DNA of 7,114 bases from an uncultured Bacillota bacterium. Lineage in GTDB: Bacteria > Bacillota_I > Bacilli_A > RFN20 > CAG-631. Where the stretch lies: NCBI GenBank assembly GCA_905197115.1, contig CAJJXN010000073.1, positions 1 to 7,114 on the forward strand, given 5' to 3'. Positions 1 through 5,795 of this stretch are shown piece after piece. Below the pieces are notes generated by a model, which saw only the letters and a list, made by a program, of their open reading frames with translations, did not search any database and had not been told where the DNA came from. The position numbers were made by a program, and so were the translations under genes. Each line of letters opens with the position of its first letter. Position 1 is the stretch's first letter.

Positions 1-602
1 TTTTGCCCAATAGCCACATAAACACATTTTACATTTTTTCCTTTTTGATTAATGATAGTATCAATCGCAATTGCCGTTTTTCCTGTTTGTCTATCTCCAA
101 TAATTAATTCTCTTTGACCACGTCCAATAGGAATCATTGAATCAATTGCCATAATCCCTGTTTGTAAAGGTACACTCACTGACTTTCTAGTAATTACACC
201 ATATGCAATTCTTTCAATGGGGCGCGTTTTATTGCTTTCAATAAGTCCAAGTCCATCAATGGGTTGACCAATAGAATTTACAACTCTACCTAAAAAGCCA
301 TCGCCAACTGGCACTTCAATAATTTTATTCGTGCGAGTAACTAGATCATCTTCTTTAATTTGAGAATCATCCCCTAATAAAACAACACCCACACAATCTT
401 CTTCTAAATTGAGCACCATTCCATAAATATCATTTTTAAATAAAACGAGTTCACTTAACATCGCATTTTTTAAGCCATGAACCATTGCTACTCCATCACC
501 AATGGAAATGACTTTTCCGGTATCTAGTAATTCTAATTTGTGCTCATATTGCTTGATTTGTTCTTTTATTAAAGCACTAATCTCATTCGCATTAATTTTC
601 AT
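1..602 (-). CDS. atpA: ATP synthase F1 subunit alpha, N-terminal 200 residues (partial)
   Basis: This is the alpha subunit of the F1 head, which carries the non-catalytic nucleotide sites of the membrane-bound ATP synthase. The frame opens with ATG at 602-600 and runs off the left edge, so only about 200 of the usual 500 or so residues are present. Visible parts are the N-terminal helix, the beta-barrel (VISIGDGVAMVHGL, residues 31-44), the segment VPVGDGFLGRVVNSIGQPIDG (about 97-117), and the Walker A loop GDRQTGKT at residues 169-176, exactly the E. coli alpha spacing. Q172 in the loop marks alpha rather than beta. The start overlaps the end of atpH by 11 bases. A strong AAGGAGG site just upstream lies inside atpH, so translation is probably coupled. 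No damage is seen. The remaining atpG, atpD and atpC genes are expected beyond base 1. Confidence 0.97.
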   Translation of the reverse strand, partial: MKINANEISALIKEQIKQYEHKLELLDTGKVISIGDGVAMVHGLKNAMLSELVLFKNDIYGMVLNLEEDCVGVVLLGDDSQIKEDDLVTRTNKIIEVPVGDGFLGRVVNSIGQPIDGLGLIESNKTRPIERIAYGVITRKSVSVPLQTGIMAIDSMIPIGRGQRELIIGDRQTGKTAIAIDTIINQKGKNVKCVYVAIGQ

Positions 603-1152
603 GAGAGTCCTCCTTTCCTACTATATTATTCAATTCATTTTTTAATTGAGTAAATTTTGATTGAATAGAATAATCGACTAAATAATCTTCTACTTCAATT
701 TTTAACCCACCTATTAAGTCAGGATTAATTTTGTTTGTTAAACGCACTTTTGCATTTAATAATTTAGAAACTTTTTTTTCAATTTGATTTATTTGTGTAT
801 CGTTTAATGATACAGTGGAATAAACAATCCCTGTTTTTATATTTAACCGTTTTAAGCAAATAAGATCAAATTCTTTTAATATATCTTTTATATGTTTTCC
901 TCGATGATTGTCAATAATTACACACATGAAATAATAAATATCCGTCTTAATTTTATTTTTAAATAATTTAGATAACATTTCTTTTTTTTCTAAAGAAGTA
1001 ATTCCATAATCTTTTAAAAAGCAGATTAACTTCTCATTTTTTTCAAAAATTTCAATTAATTGTTCACATTCTTTTAAATAATCTTCGATTTGATTTTTTT
1101 CTGATGCAAGCGAAAAAAGTGCTACTGCATAGCGTTGATATAGTTGATTCAT
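592..1152 (-). CDS. atpH: ATP synthase F1 subunit delta
   Basis: The delta subunit links the top of the F1 head to the peripheral b-subunit stalk. The 186 residues match the usual family length of about 175-185. The N-terminal part is a helical bundle (residues 1-105) opening with the typical YQRYAVALFSLA. The C-terminal signature DLIGGLKIEVEDYLVDYSI (145-163), with its paired glycines and D-x-S-I ending, is diagnostic. The ATG start overlaps the atpF stop as ATGA, with AAAGGAT upstream as ribosome site. The last codons contain the ribosome binding site and start of atpA. Sequence conservation outside the C-terminal signature is low, as is normal for this subunit. Confidence 0.95.
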   Translation of the reverse strand: MNQLYQRYAVALFSLASEKNQIEDYLKECEQLIEIFEKNEKLICFLKDYGITSLEKKEMLSKLFKNKIKTDIYYFMCVIIDNHRGKHIKDILKEFDLICLKRLNIKTGIVYSTVSLNDTQINQIEKKVSKLLNAKVRLTNKINPDLIGGLKIEVEDYLVDYSIQSKFTQLKNELNNIVGKEDSHEN

Positions 1153-1688
1153 TGTTTGATATCATCCTTTAAAAAATCTTGAACAATTTTTTCATTATCA
1201 GCAGCATTGATTTCTCTATTCACAATTTTTGAAGCAGCAAGAAGTGCCACATCAACAACTTCTTTTGAAAGTTCATCTTTCATTTGTTTTCTTTCATAAG
1301 CAATATCTTGCATCGCTTTGGCTTTTTGATTTTTTACCTCTTGATTCGTTTCAAATAATATTCGATCTTTTTCATTCAAAGCGGTAATTTTAGCATTTTC
1401 AATTAATTCTTTACTCGTCATTTTCGAATCTTTAATTGCCTTTTCTGCTAAAAGTAACTTTTCATCAGCCAATTTTTGCTTTTCTTGTGCTTCTTTTAGA
1501 TTTGATTCAATATAATTTCTTCTCTTTTCAATAAAATTTTTTGCTGGTTTCACTAAAAATTTTGCTAATATTAAAACTAAAATGAGTGTAGCAACTAATT
1601 GAATAATCATCGTAGGTAAGTCAGGAAAAAGCTTATCTCCAATTGTTTTTAGATCATCAAGGCCTGATAAATTAAACCATCTTATCAT
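1149..1688 (-). CDS. atpF: ATP synthase F0 subunit b
   Basis: Subunit b forms the peripheral stalk that stops the F1 head from turning with the rotor. The 179-residue protein has a short N-terminal extension of about 24 residues, one membrane segment at about 25-46 ending in the conserved K47-P48, and a long charged coiled coil (about 50-145). The C-terminal AASKIVNREI (151-160) corresponds to the family's A-x-K-I motif that binds delta. There is no lipoprotein signal, unlike many Mycoplasma b subunits. The start has a good AAAGGAG site 7 bases upstream, and the end overlaps atpH by four bases (ATGA). Confidence 0.95.
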   Translation of the reverse strand: MIRWFNLSGLDDLKTIGDKLFPDLPTMIIQLVATLILVLILAKFLVKPAKNFIEKRRNYIESNLKEAQEKQKLADEKLLLAEKAIKDSKMTSKELIENAKITALNEKDRILFETNQEVKNQKAKAMQDIAYERKQMKDELSKEVVDVALLAASKIVNREINAADNEKIVQDFLKDDIKQ

Positions 1689-1703
1689 AAACCTTCTCCT
1701 TTA

Positions 1704-1976
1704 TTACATTACAAAAATAATTAAAAACGCAATCGCAAATCCATAAATACCAGTAGTTTCTGCTAAAGCAATCCCTAAAATCATATTTGAACGAATTACA
1801 GAAGCAGCTTCTGGATTTCTTCCAATTGCATCCATGGCATGAGCGGCAATATTCCCTTCACCAATACCAGAACCAAGACCTGTTAAAACGGCAATACCTG
1901 CACCAATAGCAGCTAAACCTTTTCCAACACTCATGTCTGCTAACATAGGTAAAACACTCACTAAAAAATTAAACAT
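1704..1976 (-). CDS. atpE: ATP synthase F0 subunit c, two-carboxylate sodium-type ion site
   Basis: Subunit c is the proteolipid that forms the rotor ring. It is 90 residues long, a helical hairpin with helices at about 18-46 and 60-88 and the polar loop GRNPEA at 52-57. The ion-binding carboxylate is E73 in ALAETTGIYG. It is followed by T74, T75 and Y78, the positions equivalent to S66, T67 and Y70 of the sodium-binding Ilyobacter tartaricus ring. Helix 1 has GSGIGEG with E40 where Ilyobacter has Q32. Established work on the Fusobacterium nucleatum ring describes this E/E pair as a two-carboxylate sodium site, so sodium coupling is inferred here. The ribosome site AAGGAGG, 7 bases before ATG and overlapping the atpB stop, is the strongest in the operon, in keeping with many c copies per enzyme. 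Confidence 0.97.
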   Translation of the reverse strand: MFNFLVSVLPMLADMSVGKGLAAIGAGIAVLTGLGSGIGEGNIAAHAMDAIGRNPEAASVIRSNMILGIALAETTGIYGFAIAFLIIFVM

Positions 1977-1988
1977 ATACGTTCCTCC

Positions 1989-2741
1989 TTATTTTTTTTC
2001 TTTTTTTGCTACTGGAGCCGGAATTTCAACCGATATTAATAACATTGTTAATGTTATAAATATTAAAGTTTGAACAAAAGCTGAAAACACATCTAAATAA
2101 GCATGTAAGAATGGTGTAATAAATACGCCAACAAAGTTAATTCCAACATAATTTAAATGTAACAATTTTGTCACAAGTAAACCAGATAATGAACCTGTAG
2201 CCCAATATACAAGTGTCATTAACATATATCCAGCCACAGCATTACCAAACATTCTTATCGATAAGGATAAAATAGGTGAAATTTTCCCAAGCAAATTAAT
2301 AGGCGCCATAATGGGTAGCCATGGTGGAAGCGGATCACTAAAACCTTTTAAATAACCCCATCGATTATAATAAATTGAAGATATTTGAATCGCCAAAAAA
2401 GAAACAATCGCCAAAGTCAAGGGTATAGAAAAATACATAATTGGGGATGGCAAAGCAAATAATCCACTTATAAAAGCTAATGGAATATATAAAATTAAAA
2501 AGATATAGTAGGGCGTAAATTTTTCATAAGCTGTGCCTAAAATCGAATTAATTTGTTTCATACTTGAATCTACTAAAAAATCGGCTATAAAAGCTGCCCC
2601 TTTTGGAGGCTTTGTCGGATCGGCTTTTTTGATTTTAGCCCCTAATATAATCGCTACAATGGCAATAATGAGCATGATAAAAAGTGAAACAATAAGTTCC
2701 CCTGGCATATCATGAACAATGTATTCCCATATCTTTTTCAT
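1989..2741 (-). CDS. atpB: ATP synthase F0 subunit a
   Basis: Subunit a is the stator channel through which ions reach the c ring. The 250 residues contain at least five hydrophobic segments (about 15-35, 78-97, 102-122, 165-190, 200-240). The essential arginine is R163 in SIRMFGNAVAG, and the last long helix carries LDVFSAFVQTLIF with Q224, matching the conserved glutamine opposite the arginine. The N terminus is predicted outside and the tail ends in a lysine-rich KKEKK. The gene starts one base after the atpI stop (TAA-A-ATG), with only a weak GGGG site upstream, so translational coupling is likely. It is intact and of ordinary length. Confidence 0.96.
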   Translation of the reverse strand: MKKIWEYIVHDMPGELIVSLFIMLIIAIVAIILGAKIKKADPTKPPKGAAFIADFLVDSSMKQINSILGTAYEKFTPYYIFLILYIPLAFISGLFALPSPIMYFSIPLTLAIVSFLAIQISSIYYNRWGYLKGFSDPLPPWLPIMAPINLLGKISPILSLSIRMFGNAVAGYMLMTLVYWATGSLSGLLVTKLLHLNYVGINFVGVFITPFLHAYLDVFSAFVQTLIFITLTMLLISVEIPAPVAKKEKK

Positions 2742-2742
2742 T

Positions 2743-3126
2743 TTATTTCCCCAATTGTTTAAAAATAATAACCATTTTTGGAATTAAATATGCGACAATC
2801 GTGCATACAATAATCCATTTACTTTGATTAAATAAATAAAATAATCCAATCATCGTTAAAATATAAATGATTAAATTAATACTATGAATTCTTCCTACTG
2901 TTTTTTTAAGCATAGCATCAACACTTTGATTCATTTTATAACTTAATAAAAAAAAGCAAAAAATACTGACTATTCCACCCATCAAATAAGCAAGAGCAAA
3001 ACCATAATATAATTTTGTCATTAAACTAATAATTAAAAATAACAAACTTGTAAAAATTAATAAAATTCCACTTATCCCAATGATATTTCGCTGTTCTTTA
3101 TCAATTGAATTCCATATCCTCTTCAT
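2743..3126 (-). CDS. atpI: AtpI-like small membrane protein of the ATP synthase operon
   Basis: This 127-residue protein has four predicted membrane segments (about 15-36, 40-62, 81-100, 105-122) and basic ends. Its position directly before atpB, its length and its topology fit AtpI (UncI), a poorly conserved factor reported to help assemble the c ring and proposed to handle magnesium. No residue motif proves the family, so the name rests mainly on context and topology. The start overlaps the end of the sua5-rpiB fusion by ATGA and has no clear ribosome site of its own, so it probably depends on ribosomes finishing the upstream gene. Confidence 0.75.
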   Translation of the reverse strand: MKRIWNSIDKEQRNIIGISGILLIFTSLLFLIISLMTKLYYGFALAYLMGGIVSIFCFFLLSYKMNQSVDAMLKKTVGRIHSINLIIYILTMIGLFYLFNQSKWIIVCTIVAYLIPKMVIIFKQLGK

Positions 3127-4187
3127 TTTTGGTTCAACTCATACTCTGTAATTTTATCAATTCTTTTTTGATGACGATCTCCCATAAAAGAAGTGCTAAG
3201 CCAACTTTGAATCATTTCAACGGCTAAATCAAGTGAAACTTTATTTGCTCCAAAGGCCAACATATTTGCATTATTATGCTGTTTGGTTAAAATTGTAGTT
3301 TGTACATCGCTAACGAGGGCACAACGAATTCCTTTTACTTTATTTGCTGCTATACTAACTCCAATTCCACTTTTACAAATGACAATTCCATAATCGCACG
3401 TATGATCCGCCACTTTAGAAGCTGCTTTGATTGCAAAGTCAGGATAATCACAAGAGGCTTGACCATCAAATGTTCCACAATCAATAAATTCAAATTGGGT
3501 ATTCAAACTTTCAATAATGGCTTGTTTTAATTCATAACCACCATGGTCTGAACCGATTGCTAATTTTATCATTTTGTTTTCCTCCCATATTGGTAATAAT
3601 TGCTCTTTTGAAATTGGACCTTGACGAAGTATTTTTAAATCATTAGATGTTAAATCCACTACAGTAGAAGCCATTTGTCCCTCACTATCTTCTTTAATCA
3701 TAGAAACGAGTTGAGGGTTAAAAGTTTTATAAACATCCTCTGCACGCAATAATGCTTTTTCATTTGAAAGATTAGCACTTGTCACTAATAAAGGTTGTTT
3801 CATTTTTTTTAAAATAGATAAAGACAATGGATGATTTGGAATTCGTATACCAATCGTATCTTGTCCTAAAGTCATAAAATAAGGCAAATTGGGTTTTGTC
3901 TTTAAAAGAATGGTTAAAGGACCTGGCATGAAATGACGAATGATTTTTTCTTGTTGAGCATTAACATAAGCAATTTTTTTTATTTCATCCAAATTTGCAA
4001 CCATTACAGATAAAGGTTTTGTAATAGGACGATGTTTTAGTTCCATCAATTGATTAAAAGCTTTTTCACTATTGCTTACAATAGCGAGTCCATATACCGT
4101 TTCGGTTGGAAACCCAACAACCTTTTCGTTTTCTAAATCTTGACAAATCGTATCTATTTCTTGACAACTACACATTCTTGTTTTCAT
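3123..4187 (-). CDS. Fusion of Sua5/YrdC threonylcarbamoyl-AMP synthase and ribose-5-phosphate isomerase B
   Basis: One uninterrupted frame of 354 residues carries two enzymes; numbering is from the ATG. Residues 1-205 are a Sua5/YrdC/TsaC domain, which makes threonylcarbamoyl-AMP from threonine, bicarbonate and ATP for the t6A37 modification of tRNAs. It shows GFPTETVYGL (25-34), KHRP..KPL (51-59), TSANLS (136-141), STVVDL (174-179) and LRQGPIS. Residues 206-354 are a complete RpiB, which interconverts ribose-5- and ribulose-5-phosphate: GSDHGG (D214, H215), ICKSGIG with catalytic-type C271, QHNNAN (H304) and RHQKRIDKI (338-346). M206 begins at 3572 behind an in-frame GGGAGG, so free RpiB may also be made. 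A GTG at 4196 would add three residues. I prefer the ATG at 4187 because GGTGA lies five bases before it, overlapping that GTG. Separate sua5 and rpiB genes near atp are common in Bacillota; the fusion is what stands out. Confidence 0.93.
   Translation of the reverse strand: MKTRMCSCQEIDTICQDLENEKVVGFPTETVYGLAIVSNSEKAFNQLMELKHRPITKPLSVMVANLDEIKKIAYVNAQQEKIIRHFMPGPLTILLKTKPNLPYFMTLGQDTIGIRIPNHPLSLSILKKMKQPLLVTSANLSNEKALLRAEDVYKTFNPQLVSMIKEDSEGQMASTVVDLTSNDLKILRQGPISKEQLLPIWEENKMIKLAIGSDHGGYELKQAIIESLNTQFEFIDCGTFDGQASCDYPDFAIKAASKVADHTCDYGIVICKSGIGVSIAANKVKGIRCALVSDVQTTILTKQHNNANMLAFGANKVSLDLAVEMIQSWLSTSFMGDRHQKRIDKITEYELNQK
3570..3586 (-). promoter_or_regulatory. Internal ribosome binding site and start for stand-alone RpiB
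   Basis: Inside the sua5-rpiB frame, GGGAGG (3586-3581 on the minus strand) precedes an in-frame ATG at 3572-3570 by 8 bases. The ATG falls exactly where a normal RpiB begins (MIKLAIGSDHGG) and would give a 149-residue protein, the usual RpiB length. Seen directly: the site, spacing and frame. Inferred: that ribosomes start here and make RpiB in addition to the fusion. Confidence 0.6.
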
Positions 4188-4202
4188 GTTTTTCACCCAA
4201 CA

Positions 4203-4228
4203 TATATATTATAATTTTATAATATATA
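4203..4228. repeat. Perfect A/T-only palindrome across the operon promoter
   Basis: TATATATTATAA at 4203-4214 and TTATAATATATA at 4217-4228 are exact inverted copies of 12 bases around a 2-base centre. The palindrome covers the -10 hexamer and most of the spacer of the promoter described for this gap. It could be an operator or a DNA-melting element. Being entirely A and T in an AT-rich genome, it could also be chance. Confidence 0.5.
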
Positions 4229-4236
4229 AATTGCAA
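4208..4236 (-). promoter_or_regulatory. Sigma-A promoter of the sua5-rpiB/atp operon
   Basis: On the minus strand TTGCAA (4236-4231) and TATAAT (4213-4208) are separated by 17 bases. The -10 is a perfect consensus match and the -35 matches 4 of 6. The start point would fall about 15 bases before the ATG at 4187, giving a very short leader. It lies in the gap after the small membrane-protein gene with no terminator between, so read-through from the cwlD side is also possible. Confidence 0.65.
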
Positions 4237-4244
4237 ATATTTTT

Positions 4245-4673
4245 TTATCCTCCAATATAACTAATCCCTTCATATCCTAAATTTAAACTTGCATAAATGA
4301 CATCCTCTAATTGATTTCCACAAACCATAACATGCGTCATAATACTAAGCTTATCATCTTCTAATTTATCTTTAATTTGTAAAAGTAAAGCTACAGCATC
4401 TTCTTTCGTTGCGCTTTCGATTAAAAAAACCTCAACATTTAAAGTATTACAATGAATATCATACGTATAATAATCAATCATTTCATAATGTAATTCTAAT
4501 TCAATTTTTTGATTTGATACTTTGCAATATGGATTAGGAATTTCTTCTTTCACCAATTTTAATGAAACTAAAAAAAATGCAATTACCAACATACATGTAA
4601 GTTGCATAAAAATATATCCTAAACGATATAAAAAACGATAAATCTTACTCAATACCTTTTTAATCGTAATCAC
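4245..4673 (-). CDS. Unrecognised membrane-anchored small protein downstream of cwlD
   Basis: I do not recognise this family. The product is up to 142 residues: a basic N terminus (KKVLSKIYRFLYR), one membrane segment at about 19-39, then about 100 mostly polar residues rich in beta/alpha pattern, including ATKEDAVALLLQIKDKLEDD (88-107) and ending GYEGISYIGG. The lysine and arginine before the segment predict the C-terminal part is outside. There is no lipobox. The start is unclear: the only ribosome site, GAGGTG (4676-4671), overlaps the GTG at 4673 taken here as start. An ATT codon at 4664-4662 lies six bases after it. The first in-frame ATG (residue 23) would remove half of the membrane segment. 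It follows cwlD by 29 bases and was probably co-transcribed with it, so a role at the envelope is a reasonable guess only. Confidence 0.7.
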   Translation of the reverse strand: MITIKKVLSKIYRFLYRLGYIFMQLTCMLVIAFFLVSLKLVKEEIPNPYCKVSNQKIELELHYEMIDYYTYDIHCNTLNVEVFLIESATKEDAVALLLQIKDKLEDDKLSIMTHVMVCGNQLEDVIYASLNLGYEGISYIGG

Positions 4674-4695
4674 CTCAAAAATAGTATTTACGATT
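4662..4695 (-). promoter_or_regulatory. Hairpin enclosing the ribosome site of the small membrane-protein gene
   Basis: AATCGTAA (4695-4688, minus strand) and TTACGATT (4669-4662) are exact inverted copies of 8 bases around an 18-base loop that contains GAGGTGA, the only Shine-Dalgarno sequence of the following gene. The right arm covers the first codons. In RNA this could limit or stage initiation. The pairing is seen; the regulatory effect is inferred. Confidence 0.35.
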
Positions 4696-4702
4696 TTAAA
4701 AA

Positions 4703-5398
4703 TTAAATACGATTTTTTGTGCTTAAGTATTCTATCATTCCTTGTTGAATAAGATTAGCTATTTTATTTTGATACGTTTCTGTCGTTAATTTATTTCTTT
4801 CTTGGGTATTACTTAAAAAACCACATTCTACAATGATTCCATTGATTTTTTTTGAATTGTTTAATATATAATAATCGCCCATTTTCGGTTTTTTGTCTTT
4901 TTTATTTAATTGATTTAAAACATTTTGCATGGAAATTGCGAATTCTTCACTTTCTTTTAAATGATTCTTAAAAAAGACTTGTGCTCCACTAACTGCTTCA
5001 TTAGGATAAGAATTCAAATGAATACTCACAAACAAATCTACTTTATTCTCATGCATATATTGAATTCTTTTATTTAAATCTTGAACTTTATGATTTTTAG
5101 CATATACATCACTTAAATCATAATCGCCTGTTCGTGCAATTAATGCTTTAGCACCTAAGTCTATCAGTGATTCAAACAATTTTGTCGCTATATTCAAATT
5201 AATTTCATCTTCTAATACATCATTAAAACTCGTTCCATTATCTTTTCCTCCATGTCCTGGATCAATAAAAATTGTATATCCTGCAATTGCAGAAATCGTT
5301 TGTTCTTTAACTTTAAGCGTTTTAATATATACCATATTTCCAGCACATAAACATAAAAATAATCCAATTAATAAAATGAAAAAATGATTTCTTTTCAT
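4703..5398 (-). CDS. cwlD: CwlD-like N-acetylmuramoyl-L-alanine amidase (Amidase_3)
   Basis: This zinc amidase cuts the bond between N-acetylmuramic acid and L-alanine in peptidoglycan. The 231 residues begin with a membrane anchor or signal (about 6-26, MKRNHFFILLIGLF) and then a single Amidase_3 domain (about 42-226) with no cell-wall-binding repeats. That is the size and layout of CwlD, the enzyme needed to make muramic-delta-lactam in spore cortex (about 237 residues in Bacillus subtilis). Zinc ligands are H49 in DPGHGG, E63 in EDEINL and H127 in SIHLN, with catalytic E191 in VECGFLSN, so the active site is complete. The ATG has AGGTGAT three bases upstream. A sigma-E-like promoter sits right before it. 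It could be another Amidase_3 wall hydrolase, since this fold alone does not prove a spore role. Confidence 0.85.
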   Translation of the reverse strand: MKRNHFFILLIGLFLCLCAGNMVYIKTLKVKEQTISAIAGYTIFIDPGHGGKDNGTSFNDVLEDEINLNIATKLFESLIDLGAKALIARTGDYDLSDVYAKNHKVQDLNKRIQYMHENKVDLFVSIHLNSYPNEAVSGAQVFFKNHLKESEEFAISMQNVLNQLNKKDKKPKMGDYYILNNSKKINGIIVECGFLSNTQERNKLTTETYQNKIANLIQQGMIEYLSTKNRI

Positions 5399-5414
5399 AC
5401 CATCACCTAATGTA

Positions 5415-5443
5415 AGTGTATGTTTGTTTTTATCATTATATTT
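5415..5443 (-). promoter_or_regulatory. Sigma-E-like (mother-cell) promoter before cwlD
   Basis: On the minus strand, CATACACT (5422-5415) matches the Bacillus sigma-E -10 pattern CATACANT at every defined base. AAATATA (5443-5437), 14 bases upstream, matches 6 of 7 positions of the sigma-E -35 pattern RHATATT. Bacillus subtilis cwlD is itself transcribed by sigma-E. An overlapping TATAAT (5440-5435) exists, but its -35 position (AGTTAG) is poor and lies inside the terminator stem. Consensus matching in AT-rich DNA is weak evidence by itself. Confidence 0.45.
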
Positions 5444-5445
5444 AT

Positions 5446-5480
5446 AAAAAAAGACTACTAACTAAATTAGTTAGTAGCCT
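5446..5480 (-). terminator. Intrinsic terminator upstream of cwlD
   Basis: On the minus strand CTACTAACTAA (5477... arm) and TTAGTTAGTAG form a stem of at least 9 base pairs, extended outward by a G-U, a G-C and an A-T pair. Seven T residues follow (5452-5446). The plus strand has no T run after the stem, so it works in one direction. It would stop minus-strand transcripts arriving from beyond 5480. No minus-strand gene is seen there, so the terminator has lost its gene or serves as an insulator or leader attenuator for cwlD. Confidence 0.8.
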
Positions 5481-5668
5481 AAAAGACAAAAATAAATCTT
5501 TTTGTTTCTCAAGACTAACGTTTTGAAAATTTTAAAGTGCGATAAAATTAATATTTTTTGATCATTTTATTGTATTAAAATATATTGCTCTTTATATATC
5601 AAAACAAGTATCAGTATTATTTGTAGAATCAATTTATCGTTAAAAGTTTCTTACTTATTATTTTGTCG

Positions 5669-5728
5669 TCTCATATTGAAACAATTGCACAATTATTATA
5701 AAATACTATTAGTAATAATTAATATGAG
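5669..5728. repeat. Inverted repeats flanking the Abi-unit promoter
   Basis: CTCATATT (5669-5676) is an exact inverted copy of AATATGAG (5721-5728), and AATTATTA (5691-5698) of TAATAATT (5713-5720). The two right arms are contiguous. The left arms are separated by 14 bases that include most of the -35 hexamer. The -10 and predicted start point lie in the centre. An operator for self-regulation is possible, and AT-rich coincidence is also possible. Confidence 0.35.
5676..5704 (+). promoter_or_regulatory. Sigma-A promoter candidate for the Abi RNA/gene unit
   Basis: TTGAAA (5676-5681) and TAAAAT (5699-5704) are 17 bases apart, each matching 5 of 6 consensus positions. The predicted start is near 5711. 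That is about 85 bases before the folded island and 425 bases before the Abi start, so a transcript from here would contain both. No comparably good promoter is seen between the island and the Abi gene. Confidence 0.5.
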
Positions 5729-5744
5729 TGTTATTATTAACACT
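5727..5744 (+). other. Small hairpin just after the predicted transcript start
   Basis: AGTGTTA (5727-5733) and TAACACT (5738-5744) form a perfect 7-base-pair stem with a 4-base loop (TTAT). It would lie about 15 bases into a transcript from the promoter at 5676-5704. It may protect the 5' end or be part of the candidate RNA. It is not followed by a clean T run, so I do not call it a terminator. Confidence 0.35.
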
Positions 5745-5795
5745 TTAAATTTTAGGTTTTGAAATAAAGATTTTTTGTATTATCCATATTTTATA

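Noticed and set aside
2533..2715. Plus-strand open frame of 60 codons opposite atpB
   Set aside because: It lies entirely within the conserved atpB gene on the opposite strand and resembles no known protein.
3300..3530. Plus-strand open frame of 76 codons opposite the RpiB domain
   Set aside because: It is the antisense of a conserved enzyme domain, with a composition typical of a shadow frame.
5447..5520. Riboswitch or T-box leader before cwlD
   Set aside because: A terminator hairpin is present, but no T-box antiterminator sequence, specifier loop or known riboswitch core can be seen upstream of it.
5525..5753. Inverted repeat AAAATTTTAAAGTG / CACTTTAAATTTT about 200 bases apart, considered as ends of a small transposable element
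   Set aside because: The copies differ by one base, similarity stops at once on both sides, no target duplication is seen, and AT-rich matches of this length are expected by chance.
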